DNA of 12,026 nt from Conidiobolus incongruus B7586 (GCA_000697335.1 JNEM01008515.1:1-12026); one strand, 5' to 3'; counted from the stretch's first letter, positions 1-10,090 are shown. A program made the numbers and translations. The notes: a model not told the origin generated them from the letters alone.

Positions 1-1525
1 ACGAGTTCAGCGTTTTCAATAATCCATTTTGTCGATGGGAGTTCAACTTCAACAGTTACATATAAATCACCTTTGTCAAATGGTCGTTTGAATTGGGGCA
101 TTCCTTCACCAGTGATTCTCAATATACTTCCTGAAATTATATAATTAAAATAATATTAATTTGATATAATGATTGATATTACCTGGTTGGATGGGCTGAG
201 GAGTATTAGGTCTTTTAACAGTTAAAACTCTACCGTCCAAGTGAGTTAAAAATATACCATTGACCCCTAAAAGAGCTTCTTGAAGACTTATTTTAACATC
301 AGTTTTTAAATCTACTCCTTTGACCTCAAATTTAGGATGAGGATTAACAATAATCTGTACAACCAAATCTCCTGGCTCTTGTCCTGGCTAAATTACTATT
401 ATTATACTTCATGGTACGATGAAAATATATTAGGAATACCTGTTGATCCCCTTCATTGGTGAATTTGATCTTTTGTAGATTAACCATCCCCTTCTCGACA
501 AAAACACTCAAAGGTTTCTTTTCTATCAAAGTTCTTTTGCCCTTGCACTTTTTACAAACATCTTTTCTCTTTAATACTTCACCTCTACCATCACCTGAAC
601 ATTATTTGATTAATTATGATGCAAGTTGATAACAAACAAAATACATTACATGTCTCACAGGTAACATACATAGGTTGAAATACACCATTTGACATCTGAC
701 GCACTTTGGGTACTACACCTTTACCTTGACAATCCGAACAGGGCTTAGCAATAGCCCCAATCTTACCACCTCGTCTTCAAAAATTAAACCAATGACTTTG
801 CAAACCAAGTAAAAAACCTTACCCACTGCAAATTTTGCATACAACCGATTTTTCTAATTCAAAGGTATAAGTTTTACCATTGTAAACCACTTCCAAATCA
901 ACTTGTAAAGGAATTGTCTGAGTTTTCCCCTTCATCGTAGAACTGTGTTGATGGTGTTGATGGTGAGGATGACCAAATCCTGACATCAATCAAATTTAGT
1001 ATATTAAATCAAATCCTCTAGTTACAATATCTATTACCAGGTATATTAAACTCATTAAAAAAAGGAAAGTGTTCAGAGTTTGCTTGATCTCTTGATAAAT
1101 CATATTGACGTCTATTTTATTAAAGTTAAATTTTTCTATTTGATAAAAATATTAGATTATTTACTTCTTATCTGCATCTGATAAAATTTCATAAGCATGA
1201 CTAATATGTTAAAAATATTATTATTATTATTAAATGAAAATTTAAATTGATTTGATAATTTTGATTACCTAACACGTTTAAACTATTAAAATATCAAATT
1301 GTTATATCTTAATTTAAATTACATTTAATTTTATTTATTTTAGTTACCTCTTCTTCCTTCCCCGATACTTTATCAGGATGATATTTCATAGCCTTTAATA
1401 ATTTAATTTATAAAAAAATTAGTGATTAATCTTAATCTTACTAAAGTTTTATAAGCTTTTTTAATTTCAGTTTCTGTAGCTTCTGGACTGACATTTAATA
1501 CTTCATATAAATCTTCTAAATCCAT
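1..1525 (-). CDS. Type I DnaJ/Hsp40 co-chaperone (Xdj1/Ydj1/DNAJA-like), C-terminus outside the window
   Basis: Exons, in gene order: 1525-1442, 1392-1348, 1282-1269, 1200-1165, 1111-1038, 979-823, 774-650, 594-440, 387-183 and 130-1. All junctions are GT..AG and the frame stays open for 341 residues; about 60-100 more are expected past the left edge. Seen: J domain at residues 1-64 with the HPD loop at 33-35; a short His/Gln-rich linker (about 85-96); a zinc domain with four CxxCxG repeats starting at Cys132, Cys149, Cys176 and Cys192; then the substrate-binding C-terminal domains. Family knowledge: such proteins deliver unfolded clients to Hsp70 and stimulate its ATPase. The end (residues GDLYVTVEVELP, then a W and an ENAEL stretch) recalls fungal Xdj1 more than Ydj1, but I remember this rather than having aligned it. 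The start was chosen because the J domain begins directly after it. The linker lacks the usual Gly/Phe repeats. Confidence 0.93.
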
Positions 1526-2321
1526 ATTTATATTTATATTATTTATTTTGAATTAATTATTTAATTTTTATTTATCAAAATTAAAATCTAAGTTGATAAA
1601 TTGTGAGACATCTATTTAAATCAAAATAATTTAATTATGGTAATGAAATTTAATATGGGATAAATATTTTTGAATTGAAATATTTAATTTTTTTATTTAA
1701 TATTAATTCAAATAATAAAATTTATATATATTATTAATTTAATAAGTTATGCAAATATAACATTAATAAGATTATTAGTGTCAATACACCACTTATAATA
1801 TATTCAAAATTTTATATCTTTTTTGCAAAACAATTGAGTCAATAAATCATAATTTATGGATAAATGTTGATTATTTTTCACAAATATTGAATATATAAAT
1901 ATTATTAAGTAAATGTCATTGAAATTATATAATATCATAATTTATTTCATTATAAATATTTTAAAGAAAATATGCTATTAATTTAAATATCATATGATAA
2001 AGTATATGATAATCTCATCAAATTGAAATATTCAACTTATTGTATTAATTATAAATTTGATAAATGATCTGTTTTAAATTGTAATTAATTATTTAAAATG
2101 TATAAATATATAATTTAGATTTATTTAATCAAGTTATCATCCATACTAATTTTTATAATATAACACCAAACTTGTATTTGTTATTTACAAAAGATATTAA
2201 CTGGATTTATTTCTACAATTATTCATATTTTGCATTAGTTGTTTTTTGATTACAAAAAATATAGCAGTCAGTGGTTTTAATTAAATCATTAAATTTATTC
2301 TTTGATTATAATCTTGATTGA

Positions 2322-2450
2322 TTGATATTAAATATATCAATGATTTTAATTATTGTTTGTATATCAAATATTGTTGATATATTATAGACTTGATATGAAT
2401 GCATTATACACGATGTATAATTTTATGAGTATCATTAATCAAATTGATAT
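2322..2450. repeat. Cluster of TTGATAT/ATATCAA words and a perfect 8-bp hairpin
   Basis: The 7-mer TTGATAT or its complement occurs at 2322, 2334 (reverse), 2361 (reverse), 2374, 2390 and 2444. The first two form an inverted repeat with a 5-base spacer, the next two one with a 6-base spacer. Between the last copies, ATTATACA and TGTATAAT (2403-2421) flank CGA as a perfect 8-bp inverted repeat. The cluster lies 80-210 bases after the oxygenase stop codon and about 800-925 bases upstream of the DnaJ start. It could be a protein-binding array, a 3' untranslated region structure, or chance in A+T-rich DNA. Confidence 0.4.
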
Positions 2451-2497
2451 TTCATCACAAACCATTTGATCGTTGATTTAGCATCTCTAAACTTAAG

Positions 2498-2503
2498 TTT
2501 TAT
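2498..2503 (-). terminator. Polyadenylation signal AATAAA of the oxygenase gene
   Basis: A canonical AATAAA on the minus strand, about 30 bases past the oxygenase stop codon, a normal place for a cleavage and polyadenylation signal. The hexamer is common by chance in DNA of this composition, so position is the main support. Confidence 0.5.
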
Positions 2504-2532
2504 TGGGTTTATATACACTTTTCTAATATTTT

Positions 2533-3710
2533 TTAACCTAATAAATTAATTCCTGATAACTCCATCTTGACATATTCTTGAGCCAACATCTTGGGGTATT
2601 TTGTTTCAGCATCTTCAACGGCTGCGTGTCCAGGCAATTGTACAGGTTGTAAATATTGATCTTGTTCAATGTGGGAGAAGAGAGTAGAAGAAACTCTCCA
2701 TAAGCTACGACCTTCAGATTTAGCTTTTTCAATAGCCTATTAATGAGTGCATTAGTTACTAAAATACTTGAAGAGTTGATTCAATACTTACTTGGACGGT
2801 AGCTTCAGTAACAGTAACTTGATGGTAGCCAGCCTTAATGACACCACCAGTGACCCATTCTAATTGTTTACCAGCTTGAACAAGAAGGCAGCCATCAGGG
2901 ACCTTGACAGGCATCTTAATCTTGTTGTCTTTAGCCCAAATGGTCAAACCAGGGAATCTGCTCTTTCCATGAATGGTCATAAAACATAAGTCATAATGAA
3001 AACCTATAGTTTTCAAATAATATATTTTTAAAGCATTAATAATAATAAATAAATGAAATTGAATTACCTGCTAAGATGGTGTTGACTTGATCGTATTTGC
3101 TGAGATCAGAACCGGTAGGAGACAAAAGGTGGGAACCTTCTTTAATCTTATTATAGAAAGTATTTTCATCAACTTTGAAGCCTTTGCCTAACATTTTGCT
3201 TAAAGTGAAAATGGTTTGGACCATGGCACCACCCCATCCATTCATAAGGGATTCCCAGTTGGGGAAACCTTCAGGGATATTAGCTTGAGCCTTCAATAAC
3301 TCTAAGTCACCGGCCTTAGGATTCTTGGGAGGGATCATCCAACCATAACGCCACTTTGGATCGGGGCCTTCAATGGTCAAAGGTCTACTGCCTTCGTCAA
3401 TAGCATTGATGACATCGAAGCAATGAGGATCAGCTTTACATCTTGGAGATTCTTGAGAAGGAGGAGTGAGACCAACACGATAACCGACTTCAGGCTTAAT
3501 ATCTTGTTTTAATTTTTCTTCAGGTTGGGAGTAGTATTTTTCAATTTGGTCAATGAAGTTGGAATTGAGATCCATAGGGACGCGAGGATCCTTGACTAAG
3601 ATAGCACCGTATTTGATGAGAGCATCGACCAACTTGGTGCACTCAGCTAAAGATTCAGCTTCATTGGGGTTGTTTAAAAAGGGCTCTAAATTAATAATAG
3701 GTAAATCCAT
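2533..3710 (-). CDS. 2-oxoglutarate/Fe(II)-dependent oxygenase, isopenicillin-N-synthase-like
   Basis: Three exons, 3710-3068, 3003-2792 and 2736-2533, encode 352 residues; the introns are 64 and 55 bases. Seen: an N-terminal region opening MDLPIINLEPFL, then the double-stranded beta-helix core with HYD at 217-219 and His275 after GY, which fit the Fe(II) ligands His-x-Asp...His. The 56-residue Asp-to-His spacing is close to the 54 of isopenicillin N synthase. An RVS triplet at 299-301 could be the RxS pair that binds the cosubstrate carboxylate, though it lies further from the last His than in isopenicillin N synthase. No secretion signal is visible, so the product is probably cytosolic. The substrate cannot be told from sequence, and no biosynthetic neighbours are present. 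Exon codons are richer in C-ending forms (ACC, GTC, CCC) and AAG than the neighbouring genes, suggesting strong expression. The stop is TAA. Confidence 0.9.
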
Positions 3711-5514
3711 TGTTTTTTATTTTGATTGATAAGATTAGAGTTATAAATTCGGATGATGTTGTCAATTCGTATTTATATAATTTGATTCAGGTGGATCATA
3801 TGTAAATTCCCAAATCTGGCAATTGTTTAAGAATCCAAGAACTTATCGACTGATTTACTTTTTTCTTTTGTAATTGTGGAGTCCGTTATATTTTGATACT
3901 ATTATCCACATTGTTCGTATCATTCGACTAAATTTTATATGAAAACTAGAAATTTAGGAACTTTTTATAATGAAATAAATTAAGAAGCATTTTATTTTAT
4001 TATCCCATGTATTAAGATATTCCTTGTAACATTGTAATAACTTATTTAATTAAATTAATAATACAAAATTAATTAATCCCAGTTTATAACAGAAATTTTC
4101 ATTTAAATTTCAATATTTGAAAATTTAAAGAGGATAAATTAAAGAGAAGTTGTCACGAAGTACTATTTATGAGTGAAATTATCATTTTGCATTTTGAATT
4201 TTCACATTTTAATATTTCCTTTTTCACTTAACATTCTATTGTTCTCGAAATTAACTGACCAAAATACTTGCAAAAGGAACATTGATTTCTGTTGGTAACA
4301 TTAATTAAGAATATTGTTATTTAAGTTATCCATTTAGTACTCTAGCATTTAATATTACCATTTTGTGTGATTTCACTATATTTCCTTAAAATTAGTATAG
4401 TTTTTGATGAGTAAAATGCAAAATTGATATGTAATTTAAAATTAAATAGCGTATATATATTGAATTATTTCATATATTTTTATTAATAATTGTATTAAAT
4501 ATAGACTGAGTGGTACTATCAATATTATATATATATTTTAATTTACTCAATTATTTTCATTGGACGATTTTTTAAAAAAATTAGAAATATTTTTGATTAG
4601 CCAATACATGTAATTTTTTAGTTATTTATATGATTAAACTAAATAGAATTTAGCCAATAACAGTAATAATAATGGTGTTTCATAAGTCATTGATATCATT
4701 ATTAAAAATTGAAAAGATATTCAGATTACTATATAGTTAAATTTGATCTAAGTCGTTGGTTTCAATAGGATTATATTTCAAAATCGCAATTTAATATAAA
4801 ATTGAAATTTTTTAATAAAATTACTATCAAATATCAAAATACAGTGTAAGGTCACAATAATTTAATAACCACTATAAACAATATTCATCTTTTGAAATCA
4901 GCATATTGAATCCAATGACTTTAATCATTTGAGGTAATATTTCTGTTGATTACAAGATCCGAAAATTGGAAGAAATACATTTATTTAATTGTTATATTGC
5001 TCCAGAGCTATATTTTTGAAGTAAATAATATAAAAAAGATTAGTATGATTTGCAATATTAGGAATATAATTTTAAGTAAAAATATATACTGTTTGAATAT
5101 TGATAGAAACCATCCGTTCTTACCTGATAATGTGTTTAACTATACATTGTTTAATTCCTTATCTAGTCAAAAAATTAATCAGACAAAGTTCATTGTCAAA
5201 TATTGAATTCTGTTGAATTGATGGTAGGATATTTGGAAGAAATAATTAAAATAACATATTTCTATATAAACTTCTTAACTATCAATAATGTTTGTATTAT
5301 TATTTTTAATTGAAAATAGGCAAAATATTTACAAAATATTCAAACCTAATCTAGTTCAGTAATTACATGAAAAAGTCAAAATATAGATTATTTTATTGGT
5401 GCATTTGAAAGATACATTGTCTCAAGTTAAATATTTCCCATTTATAAAATTGGGCTTAATTTTATTCTCCATTTAATAAATTAGTTGAAATAACCTGAAT
5501 TAGATGAAAATTTC
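3711..5514. other. Long non-coding spacer upstream of the oxygenase gene
   Basis: Apart from the TATA box listed separately, about 1.8 kb shows no convincing gene, RNA or repeat. A slightly less A+T-rich patch near 4930-5205 has an 86-codon open frame on the plus strand, but its residues (mostly I, N, K, Y, S) look like translated A+T-rich DNA and match no family I know. It may be an old coding remnant or nothing. Confidence 0.5.
3771..3779 (-). promoter_or_regulatory. TATA box of the oxygenase gene
   Basis: TATATAAAT on the minus strand, about 60 bases before the oxygenase start codon. The intervening leader is relatively mixed in composition and ends in an A-rich stretch just before ATG, as expected of a well-translated fungal message. 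The surrounding 100 bases are less A+T-rich than the rest of the spacer, which makes the box stand out more than similar words elsewhere. Confidence 0.5.
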
Positions 5515-6115
5515 GCAGAATGAATAATAGAAAGTTTATCATTATATCTGAATATTTGATCATGTTCAAAATTAATATGAAATATGATTTTTTATTCAAA
5601 ATCTGTATGGGATTATGCTATTTGTATAATTTTTCGGGCGGATTATGTTAAAATATTAAAAAAATTCATACTTTACTGGATGGATATATATTTCACCGAG
5701 ATTTCTAGAATAATAAGTAATAAAAAAGATAAAATATATTTTTGCTTAATGTTGATTATTGTTAATATTTATACTAAGTAACCAACGTTTTAAAATGAAC
5801 AATCAAGTATGTCAAGATTTTTAACCTATTTTTTGCATTGAATCAAAGTAAAATTGCTATCAAGTTTAAATTGGTTTTGAGAATAAACTGCAAAAGCTGA
5901 CCTGTGATTCGAAATGGAAAAATATATCTAATAAATATAAATTATATTTACCAAATTTAATATAATTAAATAATTTAGATATTCCCTACTGATAGTATGT
6001 TTAATTTTTATATGGTAAATTAAAATCATAGCGGAATTAGAATTCTGATATAAAAATTGATAACTGAGTATAGTTTTATTAAGAAATTTATGGTGAGAAG
6101 TAAAAATATTCATGA
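5515..6115 (+). pseudogene. Possible relic of a protein-kinase gene
   Basis: Tentative. One plus-strand frame at about 5518-5705 runs over 60 codons with a single stop. It contains a hinge-like EYLIMF (from 5550), a GLCYLYN resembling the helix before the catalytic loop, and GYIFHRDF (5682-5705), which contains the HRD of kinase catalytic loops. Further on, in another frame, IPY (5981) is followed at near-normal spacing by GK and SDI, recalling the IPYIAPEV...GK...SDIYSFG block of tyrosine-kinase-like proteins. Against it: the spacing from HRD to IPY is about twice normal, an extra stretch lies before HRD, no clear DFG is visible and stops are frequent. Such kinases are greatly expanded in Glomeromycotina, which would fit. 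It could also be chance. Confidence 0.25.
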
Positions 6116-6560
6116 CTAATCAAATAAAAGTTGAATATAACAACGTAAAAAGATGATATTTATCTGATAATCTACAAAAATGAATCAAAATTTAGTTTTT
6201 TTTTGAATTTCATTTGTCATTTATTATGGATAATAAATCAGTGAATTATACAAAATCAATCTTTTAATGTACTTATTCATTAAATTTAGATATAGTATAA
6301 GTTCAGTTAAAAACTTGATTTAAAAAAATCATTTTTAGGTAAATATTTCGTAAAAATTATAATATGTAAGTCTGAATGGTATATGGCAGTTTTATACTTG
6401 GTCATATACTCACTAATACTATAATATGACTATTTAATAAAAATATCAAAAAATTATAGCATGGATAGTTAATTTAAAATTGAGTAAAACTAAAATTTTA
6501 ATCATTAAATAATTATTATAGTCTATTATTATATTATATATATATAATGAAAATTTGAGT
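6116..6560. other. A+T-rich spacer after the NOP6-like gene
   Basis: No coding signal or RNA gene is seen on either strand. The right end should be the 3' untranslated region of the NOP6-like gene; it contains a TATATATATATAAT-type run just past the stop codon but no close AATAAA. Confidence 0.5.
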
Positions 6561-7359
6561 CTATTTAGCGTGTTTAAGTAATTTAGCTCTAGAAGGGTGA
6601 ATTCCAGGAGCCAAAGGATTTTCTTCAACTGGCTCATTTTCTTCTGTGGTTTCCTTCTTTTCCTTCTTTTTACCAGCCTTCTAAATATAATTATTAATAA
6701 ATTCAATTAAATAAATTTAATTAACTTACAATATGAGATTTTACTTTCTTATTCTTTTCAATAATTTTATTCCTTCTGGTTTCACTATTACCACCACCAC
6801 CAGCTGTCAAAGCGACCTTAATTTGTCTACCATTAAAATTACTCAAATGTAAATCTAAAGCTTTGCAAGAACTTTCGTGATCTTCAAAATCTATAAAACC
6901 GTAACCTTTGGGCTTTTTGGTTTGCTTATCTGTTAATAAACGTATTGACTTAATAGCACCTATTCAATTAATTTTGGTTTAATATTGAATATTATATAAT
7001 TAGAAAATATTTAATTACCACAACTTGAAAAATGTTTTTCAATATCTTCTTTTGTTGTATTGTAAGGATAGTTACCTAATTTGAAATGATCAGTAAAAAT
7101 ATAGATAAAAACCATGTATAGAAACGTTACTAATAAATAAAGTGTGAGCAACAGCACTTAAAGTTTTATTTTTCTTATGCTTATTATTGTTTTGTTTTTG
7201 TTGTTGATTATTGGGTTCTTCAATAGCAGCAGGCTGTTCTTCAGTTTGAACATTTTGAATTTGTTCATTGGATTCTTCAGCTTCTTCAAATTTACGCTTA
7301 TTTTTTCTAGATCTAACTCTAACTCTTTTTTCTTTATTTTCAATTGGTTGATCTGACAT
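6561..7359 (-). CDS. NOP6: NOP6-like nucleolar RNA-binding protein of 40S ribosome assembly
   Basis: Four exons, 7359-7131, 7075-7019, 6959-6730 and 6680-6561, encode 211 residues (yeast Nop6 is about 225); introns are 55, 59 and 49 bases. Seen: a charged Lys/Arg then Gln/Asn/Glu-rich head (1-65) suited to nuclear entry; one RRM with RNP2 LFISNY at 74-79 and RNP1 KGYGFIDF at 113-120; directly after it TAGGGGNS (147-154), a basic helix, a Lys-rich tail and APGIHPSRAKLL near the C-terminus. The GGGGNS and PAGIHPDRAKLL signatures are what I recall of yeast Nop6, so orthology is likely. Known role: it binds pre-rRNA near the 5' external spacer in early small-subunit processomes. The first donor site was set at ATTA|GTAACG because only that choice keeps the RRM in frame. 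The stop is TAG. Confidence 0.9.
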
Positions 7360-7652
7360 TTTGAAAAAAAAAATTAAAATTTTTAAAATAACTATACTAA
7401 AACATTTGATTTATATATTGTACATTAATGAATAAAATTATTGTGGGATTATTTAGTTGGAATCTTAATGCAGTCCCGTTATAACATCCGACACATTTAG
7501 AAAATTTTGTAAAATCAAAGAGTAAATAGTAAATTTAACATATTTTAGTTTTGAAAATATATTTTAGCATCTTTATCATTTTATTTAATTATTACAAATA
7601 CTTAATTCTATAACGCTACTTTTAAAAAAGCAATTTCCAGAATATAGTGATT
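7360..7652. promoter_or_regulatory. Divergent intergenic region between NOP6-like gene and SCAI pseudogene
   Basis: About 290 bases separate the NOP6-like start codon from the first recognisable frame of the plus-strand pseudogene, so it probably served as a shared promoter region. A run of A residues lies immediately before the NOP6-like start. No clear TATA box or other site can be picked out with confidence. Confidence 0.35.
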
Positions 7653-7717
7653 GATCATTGATTAGTACTCAAAATAACCAAGAGAATGAAACAAAGACAA
7701 AATATACAGAATTAGAA

Positions 7718-7753
<36 letters not shown>

Positions 7754-9920
7754 ATTTTCAATGAAGAGACCTCCAAAATAGTTGAAGTATTTTAGTATTA
7801 TTTAGAAGAGTCAATAGTTGTTTTCAGGTTTAAAGTAATTAATTTATAATATAATCAAATACTAAATATTAACATTTAACAAATTTAGAGGTTTTTCCCC
7901 TATTATTGGTATAAAGTAATGTCAACACTATTTTCAGAGAACTTTTGAAATTTATACAAAAGCATTTCAATTGATAATATTAAGTAAATTTTTCATTTTT
8001 ATAGTTATAAGAATTTCAACAAAATATTGGTAATACTTATTTCTATATTTTAAATACATATCACTTAAAGTAATTATTCTAGTGTTATACCCTTAAAAAT
8101 AAATATTATTATGGTTTAAGTAGATGGGAAGTAGGCGAAATATCTTCAAAAATATGTTAACTATATTACCATTATTAGCAAGACAATTAAAATTCAAAAC
8201 TCTACATATATTTATTACCTAGTTTAAGAACGAGTGAATTATCCTTTCTTCAAGTATCATTCATGTTTACAAAGCAATTTGAGAGAGAAGATATTTTAAA
8301 GATGCTTTATGTGCCAAAAAGTATTTTATTCAATACCCATAAACGAATAACTCATCAATATTTGAAATTTATAGTCTTGCTCTAATGATTAAAAAGCTGA
8401 AATATTCTGCTAGGTTTATAGTAGTTGGTTTATTATTGAACAATCACAAGTTAGCTCAAAAATTGGCTCAAGAGCTCGAATAATTAATTGAAGAATATAC
8501 TAAATTATTTAAGCCTCCAGGTTATATAGAATAGGAGCTAGTGCTTCAAGAAATTCCTTTATTTTTAGAGTTATACTATGTAAATTTAAACGATTATGCT
8601 CATTAATAACGCTTTTTGGTAAGCCGAAAGGAAATCATTTTATCAAATCATTGATGAGAATAAACTATATATATCGATTAACACCAGATCTGTGAAAGTG
8701 ATTTCCGAATTAAAATATTTAAATGACGAAGACATTTTACCAAGTGTAAGTAATTCATTAAAGTTACAAGAAGTAGCTCTCACTGTAAATTATCCAAATC
8801 AAGTATTATTAATCAATGTATCAACTAAATATTACGTTTTAATCATATTTATAAATAGGCTAAATCCTTTAAAATGACGGTTGACATGTTTAGAATGATT
8901 CAGTTCTTTGAAAGAGAATCTGATCCACTAAATTAACAAAAGTCATTAACTCTAATACTCAATCAACTGAGTTTGAGCAAACTGAAACTAATGCATCAGG
9001 AAAAGTCACGACTAAACGTCCTAATTCTCATAAATATCTGTTATATCCACCTATATTTAGTCGATTGCTAGTATTTATATCGATTTCTTATAAAGACTGT
9101 TAAGATAACTCAGTGTTATTACTATATTTGTCTGGTGAAGCTACAAAAACAGGAACTAATGAACCAAATGGTAATTCACTTATCTTGATTTAACATATTT
9201 ATAGCTAATATTAAAATATTAGGCTTTATGGGTGGATTTGTTACAAGTTTCAGTAAACCAATTAATAAATCTGAAGAAATTCAGGGTTCTGTGACTACTA
9301 TTCATTGTTTGCATCCTGCTGACTTAGTCCCTGTTACTTGAAAGCCGTTGTTCCTCGTTGTTGACAGTCCCAATGCCAATATCTATTCACAGATTCCAAA
9401 AGTGTTCAATCAACCAGTATTGTATCTACTCTCAGCTAGTAAGTCTCTCTTTAAGGACGCGTCCCAGGGTAGCTTATTTACATTATTCCTCCATTCTCTA
9501 ATTTGGGCATTAGCTCAATTGGCGAAATTGGTTAATTAAGTTCCGAAGTTTCAGATAATTGTCTTGAACCACTGAGATCTATTGAATGCTTAACATTTAA
9601 AGAATTGGTCAAATCAGAGGCTTCACCATCCATTTATTTTTTATACTACGATATCTTACTTACATTATGTATCCGATTCCTAATGCTACACTATTAACTT
9701 TTCATGCATGCAAATATCCATTCCAGCGCTTCGTTGCCTTCTTCATCTCCCAGTTTCCCTCCAATTATTTTGAATAATTTGACTTTACAGCAAGAATTGA
9801 GGTAAGTAATCGATTTACTACAAATTAATGAATAATTCCTCTTGGATAAAGAGTTGATTCCAGTTGGCAAATAATCTTATTAATAAATATACAGATTTAT
9901 TTTTTATTGGGTATTATTAA
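7653..9920 (+). pseudogene. SCAI-family gene (suppressor of cancer cell invasion homologue), decayed with introns retained
   Basis: Blocks match SCAI in order: YYLEES...VVF near 7796; RTFEIYTKAF near 7937; YGLSRWEVGEISSK then LYYHYYLRTSE near 8110-8238; KKLKYSARFIVV near 8391; ELVLQE near 8535; MTVDMFRMIQFFERE near 8871; RPNSHKYLLY near 9017; NSVLLLYLSG near 9107; IHCLHPADLVPVT and KPLFLVVDS near 9300-9368; GSLFTLFLH near 9456; a tail ending at a stop at 9918. Clear introns are 7828-7888, 8178-8222 (GC-AG), 8803-8858 and 9171-9222, so it is not a processed copy. In-frame stops include 7793, 8158, 8280, 8481, 8532, 8620, 9101 and 9339, with frame changes near 8260, 8600 and 8950-9015. No start codon could be assigned. 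In animals SCAI represses MRTF/SRF transcription and acts with 53BP1 in break repair; its fungal role is unknown to me. The homology is from remembered human sequence and is strong. Confidence 0.88.
7718..7747 (+). repeat. (AAT)10 microsatellite, poly-Asn tract of the SCAI pseudogene
   Basis: Ten perfect AAT units followed by AAC. In the frame of the pseudogene's N-terminal exon they read as a run of about eleven Asn, ahead of the first conserved SCAI block. The unit length keeps the frame, so the repeat itself does not break the gene. Homopolymeric Asn tracts are common in proteins of A+T-rich genomes. Confidence 0.85.
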
Positions 9921-10090
9921 TTTGAAAAATATTTATGAATTTTAAAACAATTTCATATTGAATTATTTTGGCTATTAACACTGATCTATAATGATTATAA
10001 TAATATGAATATTTGAACAGAAATACCCTATTAATTTGATTTTATATTCTCTAATAATAATATTATTATTATTACCTTTATAATTTTTTA

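Larger units (their letters stand above)
1526..2532. other. A+T-rich spacer between the DnaJ 5' end and the oxygenase 3' end
   Basis: No frame on either strand shows family-like coding sequence. The left side should contain the DnaJ promoter, but no clear TATA box stands out from the A+T background. The right side should hold the 3' untranslated region of the oxygenase gene. The only structured part is a cluster of small inverted repeats at about 2322-2450, listed separately. Confidence 0.6.

Noticed and set aside
4946-5206. 86-codon open frame on the plus strand
   Set aside because: Residues are mainly I, N, K, S and Y, there is no recognisable domain or splice continuation, and the length is unremarkable in this composition. 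It is not called as a gene.
5928-6113. 61-codon open frame on the minus strand
   Set aside because: Composition-driven, with no family resemblance; it lies opposite the possible kinase relic.
7158-7343. 61-codon minus-strand frame rich in Lys and Asn
   Set aside because: It is an out-of-frame shadow of exon 1 of the NOP6-like gene.
8692-8877. Separate small plus-strand gene starting with ATG
   Set aside because: It is one exon-length piece of the SCAI pseudogene, ending in intron sequence after 8802; the same applies to the open frame at 9348-9539.
8100-9345. A changed genetic code with TAA and TAG read as Gln, as in many ciliates
   Set aside because: TAA/TAG at Gln-like sites in the SCAI blocks made this attractive. 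However, the four intact genes have no in-frame TAA or TAG and end with TAA or TAG. TGA also occurs at Arg sites and there are frame changes, so this is a pseudogene in a standard-code genome.
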